Positions 27,259 through 37,952 are shown, numbered from the stretch's first letter. The stretch: 64,000 nucleotides of DNA from Blastocatellia bacterium (GCA_021463145.1 JAJTWZ010000007.1:1-64000); one strand, 5' to 3'. Notes: a model not told the origin generated them from the letters alone. Numbers and translations: made by a program.

Positions 27259-28839
27259 ATGGAACTCGGCCTCCTCTCGATCGTTCTCCACGCGCACCTG
27301 CCGTTCGTACGGCATCCGGAACACGCGGAGTTCCTCGAAGAGGACTGGCTCTACGAGGCCATCTCGGAGACGTACATTCCGCTCCTCTACACTTTCCAGT
27401 CCCTGATGGAGAGTGGAGTGCGCGTTCGCCTGACGATGGGACTGACGCCGCCCTTGTGCGAGATGCTTTGCGACCCGCTGCTGCAGGCGCGGTATCGGAA
27501 GCACATCGAAAAGCTCGTCGAACTGACGGAGCGTGAGGTCGTCAGGACACGCGGTACCGAGTTTCACGAAGCGGCGCTGTACCACCATCACCACTTCGCT
27601 TCCTCTTACCGGCTCTACGACGAGACCTACCACGGCGACCTCGTCGCCGGTTTCCGGGCGCTCCAGGATGCGGGCGCGCTCGAGATCATCACGTCGGGCG
27701 CAACTCACGGATTTCTCCCGCTGATGAGTCGAGTCGAGGCGCGCCGTGCGCAGATCGAGGTTGGCAAGGCCAACTACATCAAGCACTTCAAACGTGACCC
27801 GCGTGGAATCTGGCTGCCGGAGTGTGCGTTTGCTCCCGGTGTCGATACCTTGCTTGCGGATGCGGGCATCCGGTTCTTCTTCGTGGATGCTCACGCGATC
27901 ATGTTCGGGTCACCGCGCCCACGGCGCGCCATTTACGCGCCTGTGATCACCGAGTCCGGAGTTGCGGCTCTGGCGCGTGACGTAACGACCGGGGAGCGGG
28001 TCTGGTCGTCTGAAGTCGGCTATCCTGGCGATCCGTTCTATCGGGAGTTCTACCGTGACCTCGGCTACGACCTCGACTACGAGTCGATCGCGCCGTATCT
28101 GCACGAGGATGGCGTCAGACGAAACGTTGGCGTGAAGTACCATCGAGTCACGGGCAAGGTGGCGCTGCACGAGAAGGAGCCGTACCTGCCGTCCATCGCT
28201 TCGGAGAGGGCCGCCGTTCACGCTGGAGACTTCCTCTCGAACTGCCAGCGGTTGTCGGCTGAGCTCGTGGGCACGATCGAGCGCAAGCCCATCATAGTGT
28301 CACCGTACGACGCCGAGCTCTATGGCCATTGGTGGTTCGAGGGACCGCTGTTCCTCAAGTACCTGATCGAGAAAATTCACTACGACCAGGACACGATAAG
28401 GCTCGCGACGCCGCTCGATTACGTCGACGAGTATCCCGAGAACCAGACGCAGACGCCATCAGCCTCCACGTGGGGCGCCGAGGGTTACAACCGTGTCTGG
28501 ATTAACGCCGAGACCGACTGGATGTATTACCACCAGCATCGCGCCGAGGATCGTATGATCGAGTCCGCTCGCCGGTACCCGTCGGCCGAGGGCGACCAGC
28601 GCCGGCTGCTGAACCAGCTTGCGCGCGAACTGCTGCTGGCGCAGTCGAGCGACTGGGCATTCATAATCACGACCGGGACGATGGTGCAGTACGCGATCAA
28701 GCGGTTCCGCGACCACATCGGACGGTTCAACGAGCTGTACAAGATGGTGGCGGCGAACCGCATCGACTATGCGAAGCTCGATGACATCGAGTCGCGGGAC
28801 AACATCTTCCCGGAAGTCGACTACCGAGCCTACCTCTAA
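27259..28839 (+). CDS. GH57 family 1,4-alpha-glucan branching enzyme
   Basis: Cuts an alpha-1,4 glucan and re-attaches it as an alpha-1,6 branch in glycogen synthesis. The 526 residues match bacterial/archaeal GH57 branching enzymes. The N-terminal block is LSIVLHAHLPFVRHPEHAEF, the nucleophile is Glu188 in WLPECAFAPG, and the acid/base is Asp351 in SPYDAELYGHWWFEG. The C-terminal helical DUF1957-type domain ends in WAFIITTGTMVQYAIKRFRDH. Length is as in the Thermus enzyme. Cytoplasmic, no signal peptide. Cotranscribed with the DUF4912 gene. Confidence 0.94.
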   Translation: MELGLLSIVLHAHLPFVRHPEHAEFLEEDWLYEAISETYIPLLYTFQSLMESGVRVRLTMGLTPPLCEMLCDPLLQARYRKHIEKLVELTEREVVRTRGTEFHEAALYHHHHFASSYRLYDETYHGDLVAGFRALQDAGALEIITSGATHGFLPLMSRVEARRAQIEVGKANYIKHFKRDPRGIWLPECAFAPGVDTLLADAGIRFFFVDAHAIMFGSPRPRRAIYAPVITESGVAALARDVTTGERVWSSEVGYPGDPFYREFYRDLGYDLDYESIAPYLHEDGVRRNVGVKYHRVTGKVALHEKEPYLPSIASERAAVHAGDFLSNCQRLSAELVGTIERKPIIVSPYDAELYGHWWFEGPLFLKYLIEKIHYDQDTIRLATPLDYVDEYPENQTQTPSASTWGAEGYNRVWINAETDWMYYHQHRAEDRMIESARRYPSAEGDQRRLLNQLARELLLAQSSDWAFIITTGTMVQYAIKRFRDHIGRFNELYKMVAANRIDYAKLDDIESRDNIFPEVDYRAYL

Positions 28840-28845
28840 TATCGC

Positions 28846-28881
28846 TAAGCGCCGGCCCGGATCGCTCCGAACCGGCGCTTA
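28846..28881. terminator. Bidirectional hairpin between convergent genes
   Basis: TAAGCGCCGG (28846-28855) pairs perfectly with CCGGCGCTTA (28872-28881), loop 16 bases. It lies between the end of the branching enzyme (+) and the end of the aminotransferase (-), with TTTTC just beyond on the + side. The rest of the 142-base gap holds nothing recognisable. Confidence 0.6.
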
Positions 28882-28981
28882 CAGCTTTTCGAGTTCTCTC
28901 TGCGAGATCCGTCCCTTCTCGTCCCACCGCCCCGGCACTCGTTCTTTCAGCCCGCCCCAGGTCAGTCTCTTCCGCTCCGCC

Positions 28982-30331
28982 TCAACTCGTGAACACGGCG
29001 GCCATCGACTCGTCCAGCACCTCGAGAGCGAAGTCGACATCGTCACTGCCGATGACCAGAGGCGGCGAGAATCGGACAGTAGAGGCCCCGCACCCGATGA
29101 TGATCAGACCGCGCTTGAACGCTTCTTCCACTACGCGGTCACGCTCCTCGCCGATGGGCTCCATGCCGTCGATCGTGCGGACGAGTTCCATCCCAACCAT
29201 CAGTCCACGGCCGCGGACGTCGAGGACGTGATTCACGTACTTCGCCTGAAGCCGGCGCAGCCCCTCCATCAGGTACTCGCCCTGCTTCGCGGCGTTGTCG
29301 ATCAACCCGTTCTCGAGAAGTTCGATCGTCTTCAGCGAGGCGGCAATGGCAACCGGGTTGCCACCGAACGTGGACGCGTGGGCGCCGACGTGCCAGTTCA
29401 TAAGATCCTTTCTGGCGACAGTTGCGGATAGCGGCATACCGGAGGCTATTCCCTTGGCCGTCGAAAACAGATCGGGGACCAGTCCGAAGTGGTCCGAAGC
29501 CCACATCCTTCCCGTGCGTCCCATTCCCGACTGGACCTCGTCGCAGATGACCAGCACATTCTTCTCTTTTGCGAGATCGACGAGCGCATCGACGAACTTC
29601 TGGGGCGGCACGATGTACCCGCCTTCACCCTGAATCGGCTCGAGAACGATCCCGGCGCAGTCTTCCGCCGGCACCGTAGTCTCCATGACCGTATCGCGGA
29701 TGAACTTCACACACTCGACGCCGCAGTTCTCGACCTTCTTCCCGAACGGACAGCGGAGACAGTTCGGATAGGGCACGTGAGTCACGTCGAGCACCTGCGG
29801 GCCGAATCCGCGCCGCTGCACATTCTTGCTCGCGGTAAACGACAGCGCTCCAAGTGTCCGGCCGTGGAAGGCGCTGTAGAACCCGATGAACTTGTTGCGT
29901 CCTGTCGCGTAAATCGCCGCCTTTGCGCAGCCCTCCACCGCCTCGGCGCCGGAGTTACCGAAATGCACACGACGCTCGTGGTCTCCCGGGGCGATCTCCT
30001 CGAGCTTCTTTCCAAGTGCCGGCAGATGCGGATAGTAGTAGTCCGCTGCGCAGATATGCAGGAACTCGTCGGCCTGCCGCTTGATGGCTTCGATGACTTC
30101 CGGATGGGCGTGTCCCGTCGAGCACACCGCGACGCCCGCATTGAAGTCGAGGAACGTGTTTCCATCTACGTCTTCGAGCATTGCGCCGGAACCGCGTTTG
30201 ACTACGAGCGGATACGGGCGCGTGTAACTTTGCGAGACCCACTTCTGGTCGTCGGCAATGACTCTGCGCGCCTCGGGGCCTGGCAGTTCCGTGACGATGG
30301 ATGGACGCGAACTCGAGATTGGCTTGGACAT
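28982..30331 (-). CDS. Class III PLP aminotransferase (GABA/ornithine aminotransferase-like, archaeal subtype)
   Basis: A 449-residue fold-type I PLP enzyme. NSGAEAVEGCAKAAIYATGR, FHGRTLGALSFTASK, VICDEVQSGMGRTGRMWASD and FSTAKGIASGMPLSA (lysine that binds PLP) define class III omega-aminotransferases. A PYPNCLRCPFG segment with two further nearby cysteines marks the subgroup known from Thermococcales ornithine/GABA aminotransferases and amino-acid racemases, so the reaction may be transamination or racemisation. The start ATG at 30331 has GAGGAG 7 bases upstream; the frame is open 33 codons further. Transcribed alone, divergently from the next + gene. Confidence 0.9.
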   Translation of the reverse strand: MSKPISSSRPSIVTELPGPEARRVIADDQKWVSQSYTRPYPLVVKRGSGAMLEDVDGNTFLDFNAGVAVCSTGHAHPEVIEAIKRQADEFLHICAADYYYPHLPALGKKLEEIAPGDHERRVHFGNSGAEAVEGCAKAAIYATGRNKFIGFYSAFHGRTLGALSFTASKNVQRRGFGPQVLDVTHVPYPNCLRCPFGKKVENCGVECVKFIRDTVMETTVPAEDCAGIVLEPIQGEGGYIVPPQKFVDALVDLAKEKNVLVICDEVQSGMGRTGRMWASDHFGLVPDLFSTAKGIASGMPLSATVARKDLMNWHVGAHASTFGGNPVAIAASLKTIELLENGLIDNAAKQGEYLMEGLRRLQAKYVNHVLDVRGRGLMVGMELVRTIDGMEPIGEERDRVVEEAFKRGLIIIGCGASTVRFSPPLVIGSDDVDFALEVLDESMAAVFTS

Positions 30332-30680
30332 GCAAATTCTCCTCGTCGTGTCTCGCTCGCGTCGACTATATCGACCGGCGGCACGGCATTCCTGATTCCT
30401 GAAGCCTGGTGGTGCGAATTGGGGAAACAACCGCGCGGAGAAGCGTCGATGGAGGGGGAACTAATCGCCGAACAGGTTGCATCGGATCGCAACTGGGGCG
30501 AAGCAGGATGAATGCTCGAGAATACGAACCACACGAGCTTTATAGGCCACAGTCTCGTCCGGGCGCAAGATTGACAAGCGGTACAGCGTGTAGCAAGATG
30601 CCGGCAAGTCAGCCATAGGCGGTGCATTCGCCGTTAGGCCGCCTGCTACTAGGACGACATCTCGAAGGAGACGCGTTTTC
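30332..30680. promoter_or_regulatory. Divergent intergenic region (349 bases) with a weak promoter
   Basis: No credible gene was seen between the aminotransferase and the next + gene. A perfect TTGACA at 30571-30576, a 17-base spacer and CAAGAT at 30594-30599 form a possible + promoter, with a poor -10. A short hairpin, AGGCGG (30617-30622) with CCGCCT (30639-30644), lies in its leader. AAGGAG stands about 10 bases before the ATG at 30681. Confidence 0.3.
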
Positions 30681-31187
30681 ATGCCCAAGGCTCAGGTCCT
30701 GGTGACGCTCACGGCCGAAGCGTTCATGGACGTCCCGGAGGGAATCGAGGACGTCGACCGTTTCGTGCGAGACAACGTTGCTCTCGTGTGGGGCGATGCC
30801 ACGATCGGTCCGATGCAGGCGCCTGCCGTCAGCGTAGAGTACTTCCTCCTCCCCATACCGGAGCCAGAGGTAGAGGAAGAACTGGAGGTAGAGACCGTCG
30901 AGGCTGAGGCCGAGGCCGAAGGCGAAGCTGTAGTGCAGTTCAGCGATACACTTCCGCTTCCCGTACTCCCGGTGCCGTTCGCAGATGTAACGATGGACGG
31001 GCCGAAGCCCGAGGGCGTGCAGGACCTTAGCGCGCTGTTGGACGATCCAGCATATCGAACGATCCTTCGCAAAGCGGTCAGCGAACGTGCTGCCCGGTTG
31101 CTCGAGGCCGTTGTCGATCAGGTAGTTGCCGAACTCGAACCGTTGCTCAGGCGTCATTACGAGAAGAACGCCACCGGCGCCCAATAA
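30681..31187 (+). CDS. Hypothetical acidic protein
   Basis: Unrecognised, 168 residues. It has no signal peptide or membrane helix. The N-terminal 60 residues look globular (QVLVTLTAEAFMDVPEGIED). A highly acidic low-complexity linker of E, V and A spans residues 60-85, and a helical C-terminus ends in charged residues (RRHYEKNATGAQ). The ATG has an AAGGAG ribosome site. It is followed 10 bases later by a gene with a helix-hairpin-helix motif, which suggests a functional pair. Confidence 0.6.
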   Translation: MPKAQVLVTLTAEAFMDVPEGIEDVDRFVRDNVALVWGDATIGPMQAPAVSVEYFLLPIPEPEVEEELEVETVEAEAEAEGEAVVQFSDTLPLPVLPVPFADVTMDGPKPEGVQDLSALLDDPAYRTILRKAVSERAARLLEAVVDQVVAELEPLLRRHYEKNATGAQ

Positions 31188-31197
31188 GCCCCATCCC

Positions 31198-32712
31198 ATG
31201 TCCCAGGACGCTAAGCGACTCGATTCACTCATAGTCGACGTCGAAGACAGCACGACCCTGCTCAAGCTGTATGTCGGCCGGCTCGTGAAGGCGCCGTCGC
31301 GTGCGATGTTCTACCCGCCGCTGCTGGAGCACACGACCGAAATATCTTCTTCAATCTCGTTGCTCGAGCAGGCTACTCCGGGTCGTGGTTACCTTGTGCG
31401 AATCGCTACGGTTCTCGTAACCGCGGCAAGTGAGATCAACGGCGCGCAATCCGCAACCACCGAAACGGTTCTGGTCCTCCAGGAAGCGATCGATCTACTG
31501 GAAGCACAACTGGATCACATGCTCCGGCTGGACGACGGGCCGGCGAGAGAGGTGGACTCGGCGCTCGAACGGCTCGAGGCGTTCGTCGGAAAGGGGGCCG
31601 CAGAAGCTCCCGCCGTGGAGCCGTCAGCCGCAGTTCGATCGGATGCAGCGCTCGGCGAGATCTTCGACGAGGATCCGTTCGACGAGTTCGCGATGTCGGA
31701 CGATTTCCTCGACGAGCTCGTAGGAGGTTTCGACGCGGCCTTCGACGCGACCCGGACGGGGTTGCCCGAGAGGGAGGATGAGGAAGCCGCTGTGCGGGCG
31801 GTGCCGGCTTTTGCGACGGATACCATTCAACCGGGGAACGTGGAGCTCTCGGCGGCGGAGGAGCACGCGCTCAAGGAGCTCTTCTCGCACATTGCAGCCA
31901 GCTATGTTGGTCCGATCACCGACTTCATCGGCAAGCTGCGGGTCGGTCCGGTTTCCACCACGTGGGTCGACCTCTGCCATCCCGCAGTCGTCTCGATGTC
32001 GCGCGCTACCGAGTCAATGGGCTATGGCCAGTTGCAATCCGCACTGGACACGTTCGGTGACCTTCTCGTCGAGGCGCGCCAGTCCAGTCGCGTGGTGGAT
32101 GGTGACACGAGAGTACAGGTGCTTACGGCCTATCAGCATCTGGCGGCGTTGTTGCCGGCGACTTTTCCGGACGTCGCTCCCGATCCGAACGCCGAGTCGG
32201 AGTCGATCATCCTCAATTCGCTGCTCAAGCAGATCAAGGGTGTCGGCCGCGTCACTATTGGCCGCCTGTTCTCGGCCGGGCTCGTGTCGCTCGGTTCGTA
32301 CGATATGGCCGATCCCGGCGATCTCGCTGCTGCGGCGGGCCTCAAGCCGGCGCTTGCCGCCCGCATCTGCGACCTGTTCCGCCAGTATCGCGAGGTTTCG
32401 GAACTCGCCAAGGACCAGGACATCGTAATGCGCCGGCTGGAGGGGCTCGTCGGCGAGCTTCGTGCCGCTCAGTTCGAGTACAAGAAAGCAACGCTCGAGG
32501 AGTGGTACACACACGAACCTTCCAGAGCGAAGGCCAGAGCCCGCCGTGTTCGACAGCAGACGATGTGGAAAGTGAACGTTGCGCTCGCCGAACTCGGTGA
32601 GGTCCGGCTGCTCAACGTTCTGAAGGAAGAGATCTACGACAAGCGCATCGAGCGCTTGAAAACGCTGCTCGAGGGGCGGGCTTCTGGCGCCTCCGGCGGC
32701 AGCGCCGGCTGA
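31198..32712 (+). CDS. Hypothetical protein with a helix-hairpin-helix motif
   Basis: A 504-residue protein not assigned to a named family. The N-terminal 130 residues are helical (LIVDVEDSTTLLKLYVGRLV then EHTTEISSSISLLEQATPG). An acidic linker follows to about 240 (FDEDPFDEFAMSDDFLDELV-like). Around 341-400 lies a helix-hairpin-helix-like pair, LLKQIKGVGRVTIGRLFSAG and DLAAAAGLKPALAARICD, of the kind that binds DNA or mediates protein contacts. The C-terminal 100 residues are basic (SRAKARARRVRQQ). The start ATG at 31198 has no strong ribosome site and lies 10 bases after the preceding stop, so coupling is likely. Nucleic-acid binding is inference. Confidence 0.6.
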   Translation: MSQDAKRLDSLIVDVEDSTTLLKLYVGRLVKAPSRAMFYPPLLEHTTEISSSISLLEQATPGRGYLVRIATVLVTAASEINGAQSATTETVLVLQEAIDLLEAQLDHMLRLDDGPAREVDSALERLEAFVGKGAAEAPAVEPSAAVRSDAALGEIFDEDPFDEFAMSDDFLDELVGGFDAAFDATRTGLPEREDEEAAVRAVPAFATDTIQPGNVELSAAEEHALKELFSHIAASYVGPITDFIGKLRVGPVSTTWVDLCHPAVVSMSRATESMGYGQLQSALDTFGDLLVEARQSSRVVDGDTRVQVLTAYQHLAALLPATFPDVAPDPNAESESIILNSLLKQIKGVGRVTIGRLFSAGLVSLGSYDMADPGDLAAAAGLKPALAARICDLFRQYREVSELAKDQDIVMRRLEGLVGELRAAQFEYKKATLEEWYTHEPSRAKARARRVRQQTMWKVNVALAELGEVRLLNVLKEEIYDKRIERLKTLLEGRASGASGGSAG

Positions 32713-32726
32713 CAGGAGCTGATCAG

Positions 32727-33044
32727 GTGTCTGCAACTAGAATGGACGCATTTCGGGCAATGCTCGCGAAGGATCCTGCGCACGGACTTGCGCAGTTCGG
32801 TCTTGCAAACGAGCTGGTCAAGGCCGAAGAGTTCGCAGAAGCGAGAGATGTGCTCGTCGCATACCTTGCGGCGAACGACGACCAGGGTTCGGCGTTTCGT
32901 CTGCTTGCGCAGGCCTGCGAGAAGCTCGGCCTCGCCGGCGAAGCGAGGGACGCGTACCGTCGAGGCATCGACGCCGCGAATCGGCACGGGCATCCGAGCA
33001 TGGTTCAGGAATTCGAGGACAGGCTAGAAGATCTGGACGGTTGA
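32727..33044 (+). CDS. Small TPR protein
   Basis: A 105-residue helical protein with a TPR-like pair: AQFGLANELVKAEEFAEARDV near residue 22 and SAFRLLAQACEKLGLAGEA near 55, followed by a charged tail. The GTG start at 32727 has AGGAG 8 bases upstream; an ATG five codons in has none. Its 3' end overlaps by 21 bases the end of the opposite-strand PfkB kinase gene. Probably a protein-protein adaptor for the preceding helix-hairpin-helix protein. Confidence 0.72.
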   Translation: MSATRMDAFRAMLAKDPAHGLAQFGLANELVKAEEFAEARDVLVAYLAANDDQGSAFRLLAQACEKLGLAGEARDAYRRGIDAANRHGHPSMVQEFEDRLEDLDG

Positions 33045-33977
33045 GGCAGTACGAAGGAATGCCTCGAGTTGCGGCCTCGACGGAAGCCCGCTGCGGGCGC
33101 CCAGTTCCGTGCAGTTGAGTGCAGCGACGGCGTTTGCGAGTCGCAGCGTCGATTCGACGTCTTCCCCCTCGAGCAACCCGAAGAGAAACCCGGCGTGGAA
33201 TGCGTCGCCGGCGCCCGTCGTGTCGACTGCGTCAACGACGAACCCCGGCGACTCGACGAATACTCCGTCCTGGAGTGCGATCGCTCCACTGCGGCCGAGT
33301 GTCATTGCAACGAACGGGCTGCCGAATCGATCGCGCAGCGCGACGAGCGCGCTTCGCGGATCCGTCAGGCCGGTCATCCGCGCCGGGAATTCCTCGGAGG
33401 TCACCAGATAGTCGATCAGCGGGTACAGCGAAGCTCCTCCATAGTCGAAATCCACATCGATGCAAGTAGGAATGCCGGCTTCGCGCGCCCACGAGGCGGC
33501 GCGGACCTCGGCCTCGATGTTGTGCCCGTCGCAGTGAAAAGCCCGTGCTGAAGTGATCAGGTGCTGCGGAATTCCGTCCGCCTCGACTCGCACTCGCGGA
33601 TCGCGGCGCCACATCACGGTCCGCTCGCCGCTGGATCGATCGACCAGGATCACGGAGGTCTGGGATTCGGCGCCGCCGACGACCCGCACGTGCGAGGTAT
33701 CCACACCTTCGGAAGTCAATGATTCCAACTGCAAACGACCCGCGAGATCGTCGCCAACCGAGCCGGCGTACCGTGTCCGCATTCCGAGCCGGGCGAGGCC
33801 GACCATCGCTGTCGCACACTGTCCACCGAAGAAGGTCGAATGCGAAACGAGCTCGATCTTCGTATTGAACACCGGATAGCCATCGACCACGGCGACGTGA
33901 TCGACCGCATTGAGGCCGACGGCGATTGCGTCGAACGGCTTTTCGTGGGGCCCTAGCGGGACGACGGGAAAGCGCAT
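33024..33977 (-). CDS. PfkB-family sugar kinase
   Basis: A ribokinase-like kinase of 317 residues that would phosphorylate a sugar or nucleoside with ATP. PfkB signature 1 is in FFGGQCATAMVGLARLG and signature 2 in DAVDTTGAGDAFHAGF, with the catalytic Asp in GAGD. The typical SVGDDLAGRLQLE lies between. Substrate cannot be told; ribose, adenosine, fructose and others are all used in the family. An upstream in-frame GTG (33992) would add five residues; neither start has a strong ribosome site. Convergent overlap of 21 bases with the TPR gene. Confidence 0.9.
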   Translation of the reverse strand: MRFPVVPLGPHEKPFDAIAVGLNAVDHVAVVDGYPVFNTKIELVSHSTFFGGQCATAMVGLARLGMRTRYAGSVGDDLAGRLQLESLTSEGVDTSHVRVVGGAESQTSVILVDRSSGERTVMWRRDPRVRVEADGIPQHLITSARAFHCDGHNIEAEVRAASWAREAGIPTCIDVDFDYGGASLYPLIDYLVTSEEFPARMTGLTDPRSALVALRDRFGSPFVAMTLGRSGAIALQDGVFVESPGFVVDAVDTTGAGDAFHAGFLFGLLEGEDVESTLRLANAVAALNCTELGARSGLPSRPQLEAFLRTASTVQIF

Positions 33978-34054
33978 GGCATCCAGACGCACGAACCGCC
34001 ACGCATCGCACGTGACGTGCAGATCCGTGGCGGTACGAAGCGTAATCCCGGGTA

Positions 34055-34738
34055 CTAGTCGCGGATCTGCGTGACCATCACCCTGACTTCGACACGCCGG
34101 TTCTGGGCGCGGCCTTCACGCGTGTCGTTCTCGGCAATCGGCTGGCCCTTGCCGAATCCCAGGAGGTTCATCCGGAACAGGGGAACGCCGCTCTCGGCCA
34201 GGTACTGATAGACGGCGCGTGCGCGACGGTCGCTGAGAAGCATATTCTTCCTGTCAGCACCAGTGGAATCCGTGTAGCCCTGGATATCGAGAACGTAGCC
34301 CTTCTTCCCCCGGAGCTCGCCGACCAGCGTGCCCAGTTCGCTGATGGCCGTCTCGTCGAGCACATCGCGGTTGACCGCGAAGTTGACGGTGACAGTCTTC
34401 AGCAGGGTGTATGCGTCGATGTTCTCGACGAGCTTGTCGACCCGCGTGTTCACCTTGTCGGCCTTGGCACTGGCGTCGGCGGCCTTGACTGTAGCGGCGT
34501 CGGCCGTCACTTGCGCCTTGTCGGCACGGGCGCGGGCTTCGTTGACTTCGCCGTCCAGACGAACGATGTCGGCCGAGTTCCGACGCGACGTCTCTTCGAG
34601 TTCGCCCGTCCGGTTCTCAAGAGGCGCGACCCGCTCGTCGATTCGGTGACGGACATATTTCTTGGTCGCGCAGCCAGCCGGCAGCATGGACACGACGACA
34701 ATCGCGAACAGGAGTACGGGCAGTCTTCTCGAGGTCAT
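34055..34738 (-). CDS. OmpA-family lipoprotein
   Basis: A 227-residue peptidoglycan-binding outer-membrane lipoprotein. A lipobox LPAGC is present, with Cys23 the likely lipidation site. A long alanine/aspartate/lysine coiled coil spans residues 30-110 (Lpp-like, ADASAKADKVNTRVDKLV). An OmpA C-terminal domain follows, with GYTDSTGADRKNMLLSDRRA, LLGFGKGQPIAEND and the final NRRVEVRV. It should tether outer membrane to cell wall. The start ATG at 34738 has GGAGG 11 bases upstream. Divergent from the next secreted protein; the 115-base gap holds a strong promoter pointing right. Confidence 0.93.
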   Translation of the reverse strand: MTSRRLPVLLFAIVVVSMLPAGCATKKYVRHRIDERVAPLENRTGELEETSRRNSADIVRLDGEVNEARARADKAQVTADAATVKAADASAKADKVNTRVDKLVENIDAYTLLKTVTVNFAVNRDVLDETAISELGTLVGELRGKKGYVLDIQGYTDSTGADRKNMLLSDRRARAVYQYLAESGVPLFRMNLLGFGKGQPIAENDTREGRAQNRRVEVRVMVTQIRD

Positions 34739-34769
34739 GTTTCGACGTTCCTCCAAAAAATGGACCAAT

Positions 34770-34799
34770 TGCAGGGGGTAAAAACCGTCCGCTATACTG
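34770..34799 (+). promoter_or_regulatory. Sigma-70-like promoter upstream of the secreted protein gene
   Basis: TTGCAG (34770-34775), 18 bases, TATACT (34794-34799) in the gap between the divergent OmpA lipoprotein and secreted-protein genes. Confidence 0.6.
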
Positions 34800-34853
34800 G
34801 GGCCGCCGGGGTTATACAGTTCCGGTCAGTACGCGTCAAGGAGCTAATATCGA

Positions 34854-35657
34854 ATGAAGTTGGGAATCGTCTTTGTTGTCCTGGCGCTCCTGCCTACCGG
34901 CATTTCGGCGGGTGGGAATGGCCGAGCTCAGGGCGAGCAGTTTCCAGGAGTCCCGGATCTCGTCGTACGCGCCGCCCGCAATCAGGGTCATTCGCTCTAC
35001 GTTCGTGACCGTTGCAGATACGAACAGCGGCTGCAGATGGAGCGGTTCAAGTTCGACAAGCGCCTCCAGCAGCAGGGTGACCTCGTGGCCACGCGCATTA
35101 CCACTGTCGTCGTCGAACCGTCGACAAAGGCCGACGAGACTGGCTTCATTCCCGTCGTGACGCGAGTCGTCGCAGACACGAACGACAAGGGAGAGCCGAA
35201 GGAGAACGTCGATCCGAATGCTCGCACTGGCCTTGCATCCGGCGCATTTCTCGATCAGGTGTTCTTCCCTCTGCTCCCGGAGAACATTCCGTACCTGAAT
35301 TTCGAGGAGATTCCATCGACAGCCGACGGAGAGGTCTGGTTCAAGTTCACGCCGAAGGCCAGCCTGCCTTCCGATCTGAAGCGGCCGCTTGCATCCGGCA
35401 CCGCGCAACTCGACGCGAAAACCGGCGAGGTTCTTACGATACGAGTGAACGGTTTCGTGAACCTGCGCGCGCTCGACAAGCAACTCGACAAGATTGTCTC
35501 CTTCAATGCCAGCGTCGACTTCTCGCAGTTTGGCGGTGCGTTGCGAATGCCGTCGACGGCGAACGGCAACGGGGTGTCGAACGTGAGTCGGTTCGACGGC
35601 TACTTCAAGTTCATCTTCGAAGAGGGCAAGTACGCGCCCGTCATGAAGATCGACTGA
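34854..35657 (+). CDS. Secreted protein of unknown function
   Basis: A 267-residue exported protein: signal peptide MKLGIVFVVLALLPTGISAG, then a soluble beta-rich domain with alternating strands (LVATRITTVVVEPSTKAD, GEVWFKFTPKASLP, KTGEVLTIRVNGFVNLR). No zinc, catalytic or lipid site was identified. The fold pattern loosely resembles LolA/outer-membrane lipoprotein-sorting-like proteins, but the match is too weak to assign. It has its own promoter. It is followed by uvrC after 109 bases. Confidence 0.6.
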   Translation: MKLGIVFVVLALLPTGISAGGNGRAQGEQFPGVPDLVVRAARNQGHSLYVRDRCRYEQRLQMERFKFDKRLQQQGDLVATRITTVVVEPSTKADETGFIPVVTRVVADTNDKGEPKENVDPNARTGLASGAFLDQVFFPLLPENIPYLNFEEIPSTADGEVWFKFTPKASLPSDLKRPLASGTAQLDAKTGEVLTIRVNGFVNLRALDKQLDKIVSFNASVDFSQFGGALRMPSTANGNGVSNVSRFDGYFKFIFEEGKYAPVMKID

Positions 35658-35766
35658 CCGTTCGGGCCCGGGTGTGGCGGTCCGCTTTGATTGATTCGGC
35701 ATATGCGGATTAATTGACGGCGCTGCGCGGGTGACGCGGGCATCACCGCCTTGTGGGTTCGGGACG

Positions 35767-37623
<1,857 letters not shown>

Positions 37624-37952
37624 AGCTCGCGCTCACCCGGCATTGCCTCGATTCCTGCCGGGCCGAGCCTTCCTTGACAGGTTTTCGACCCCTGTGTAGA
37701 GTCGAAACTTGCTCTGTACATCGTATTCGAGGCTCACTGAGTCATTGCTTCTAGACAACCCGCAGTCCACAAACCTCGTTCCTGGATCCGGGAACTCTCT
37801 CACAGACACAATGAATGTCCTGAGTTCGGATCTGGCCGAGGCTGGAATCTTGTTCTTGTGGTGTGTCGAGTGCGGTGAGGCAGGCATTAGCGGCGGTCGT
37901 CCATCGCGGGCGAATGCGTCGCGCAACCTAAATTGAAGGAGACAGCACGCAC
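37624..37952 (+). promoter_or_regulatory. rpsA promoter and 250-base leader
   Basis: TTGACA (37674-37679), a 17-base spacer and TAGAGT (37697-37702) form a strong sigma-70-like promoter. Transcription from about 37709 leaves a leader of about 245 bases before the rpsA start, with AAGGAG at about 37938-37943. S1 synthesis is autoregulated at translation in Escherichia coli, so a long structured leader is expected. No typical riboswitch was recognised. A short open frame from a TTG at 37709 is not protein-like. Confidence 0.55.

Noticed and set aside
37709-37936. 75-codon frame in the rpsA leader
   Set aside because: Starts at a TTG at the predicted transcription start, has no ribosome site and no protein-like pattern.
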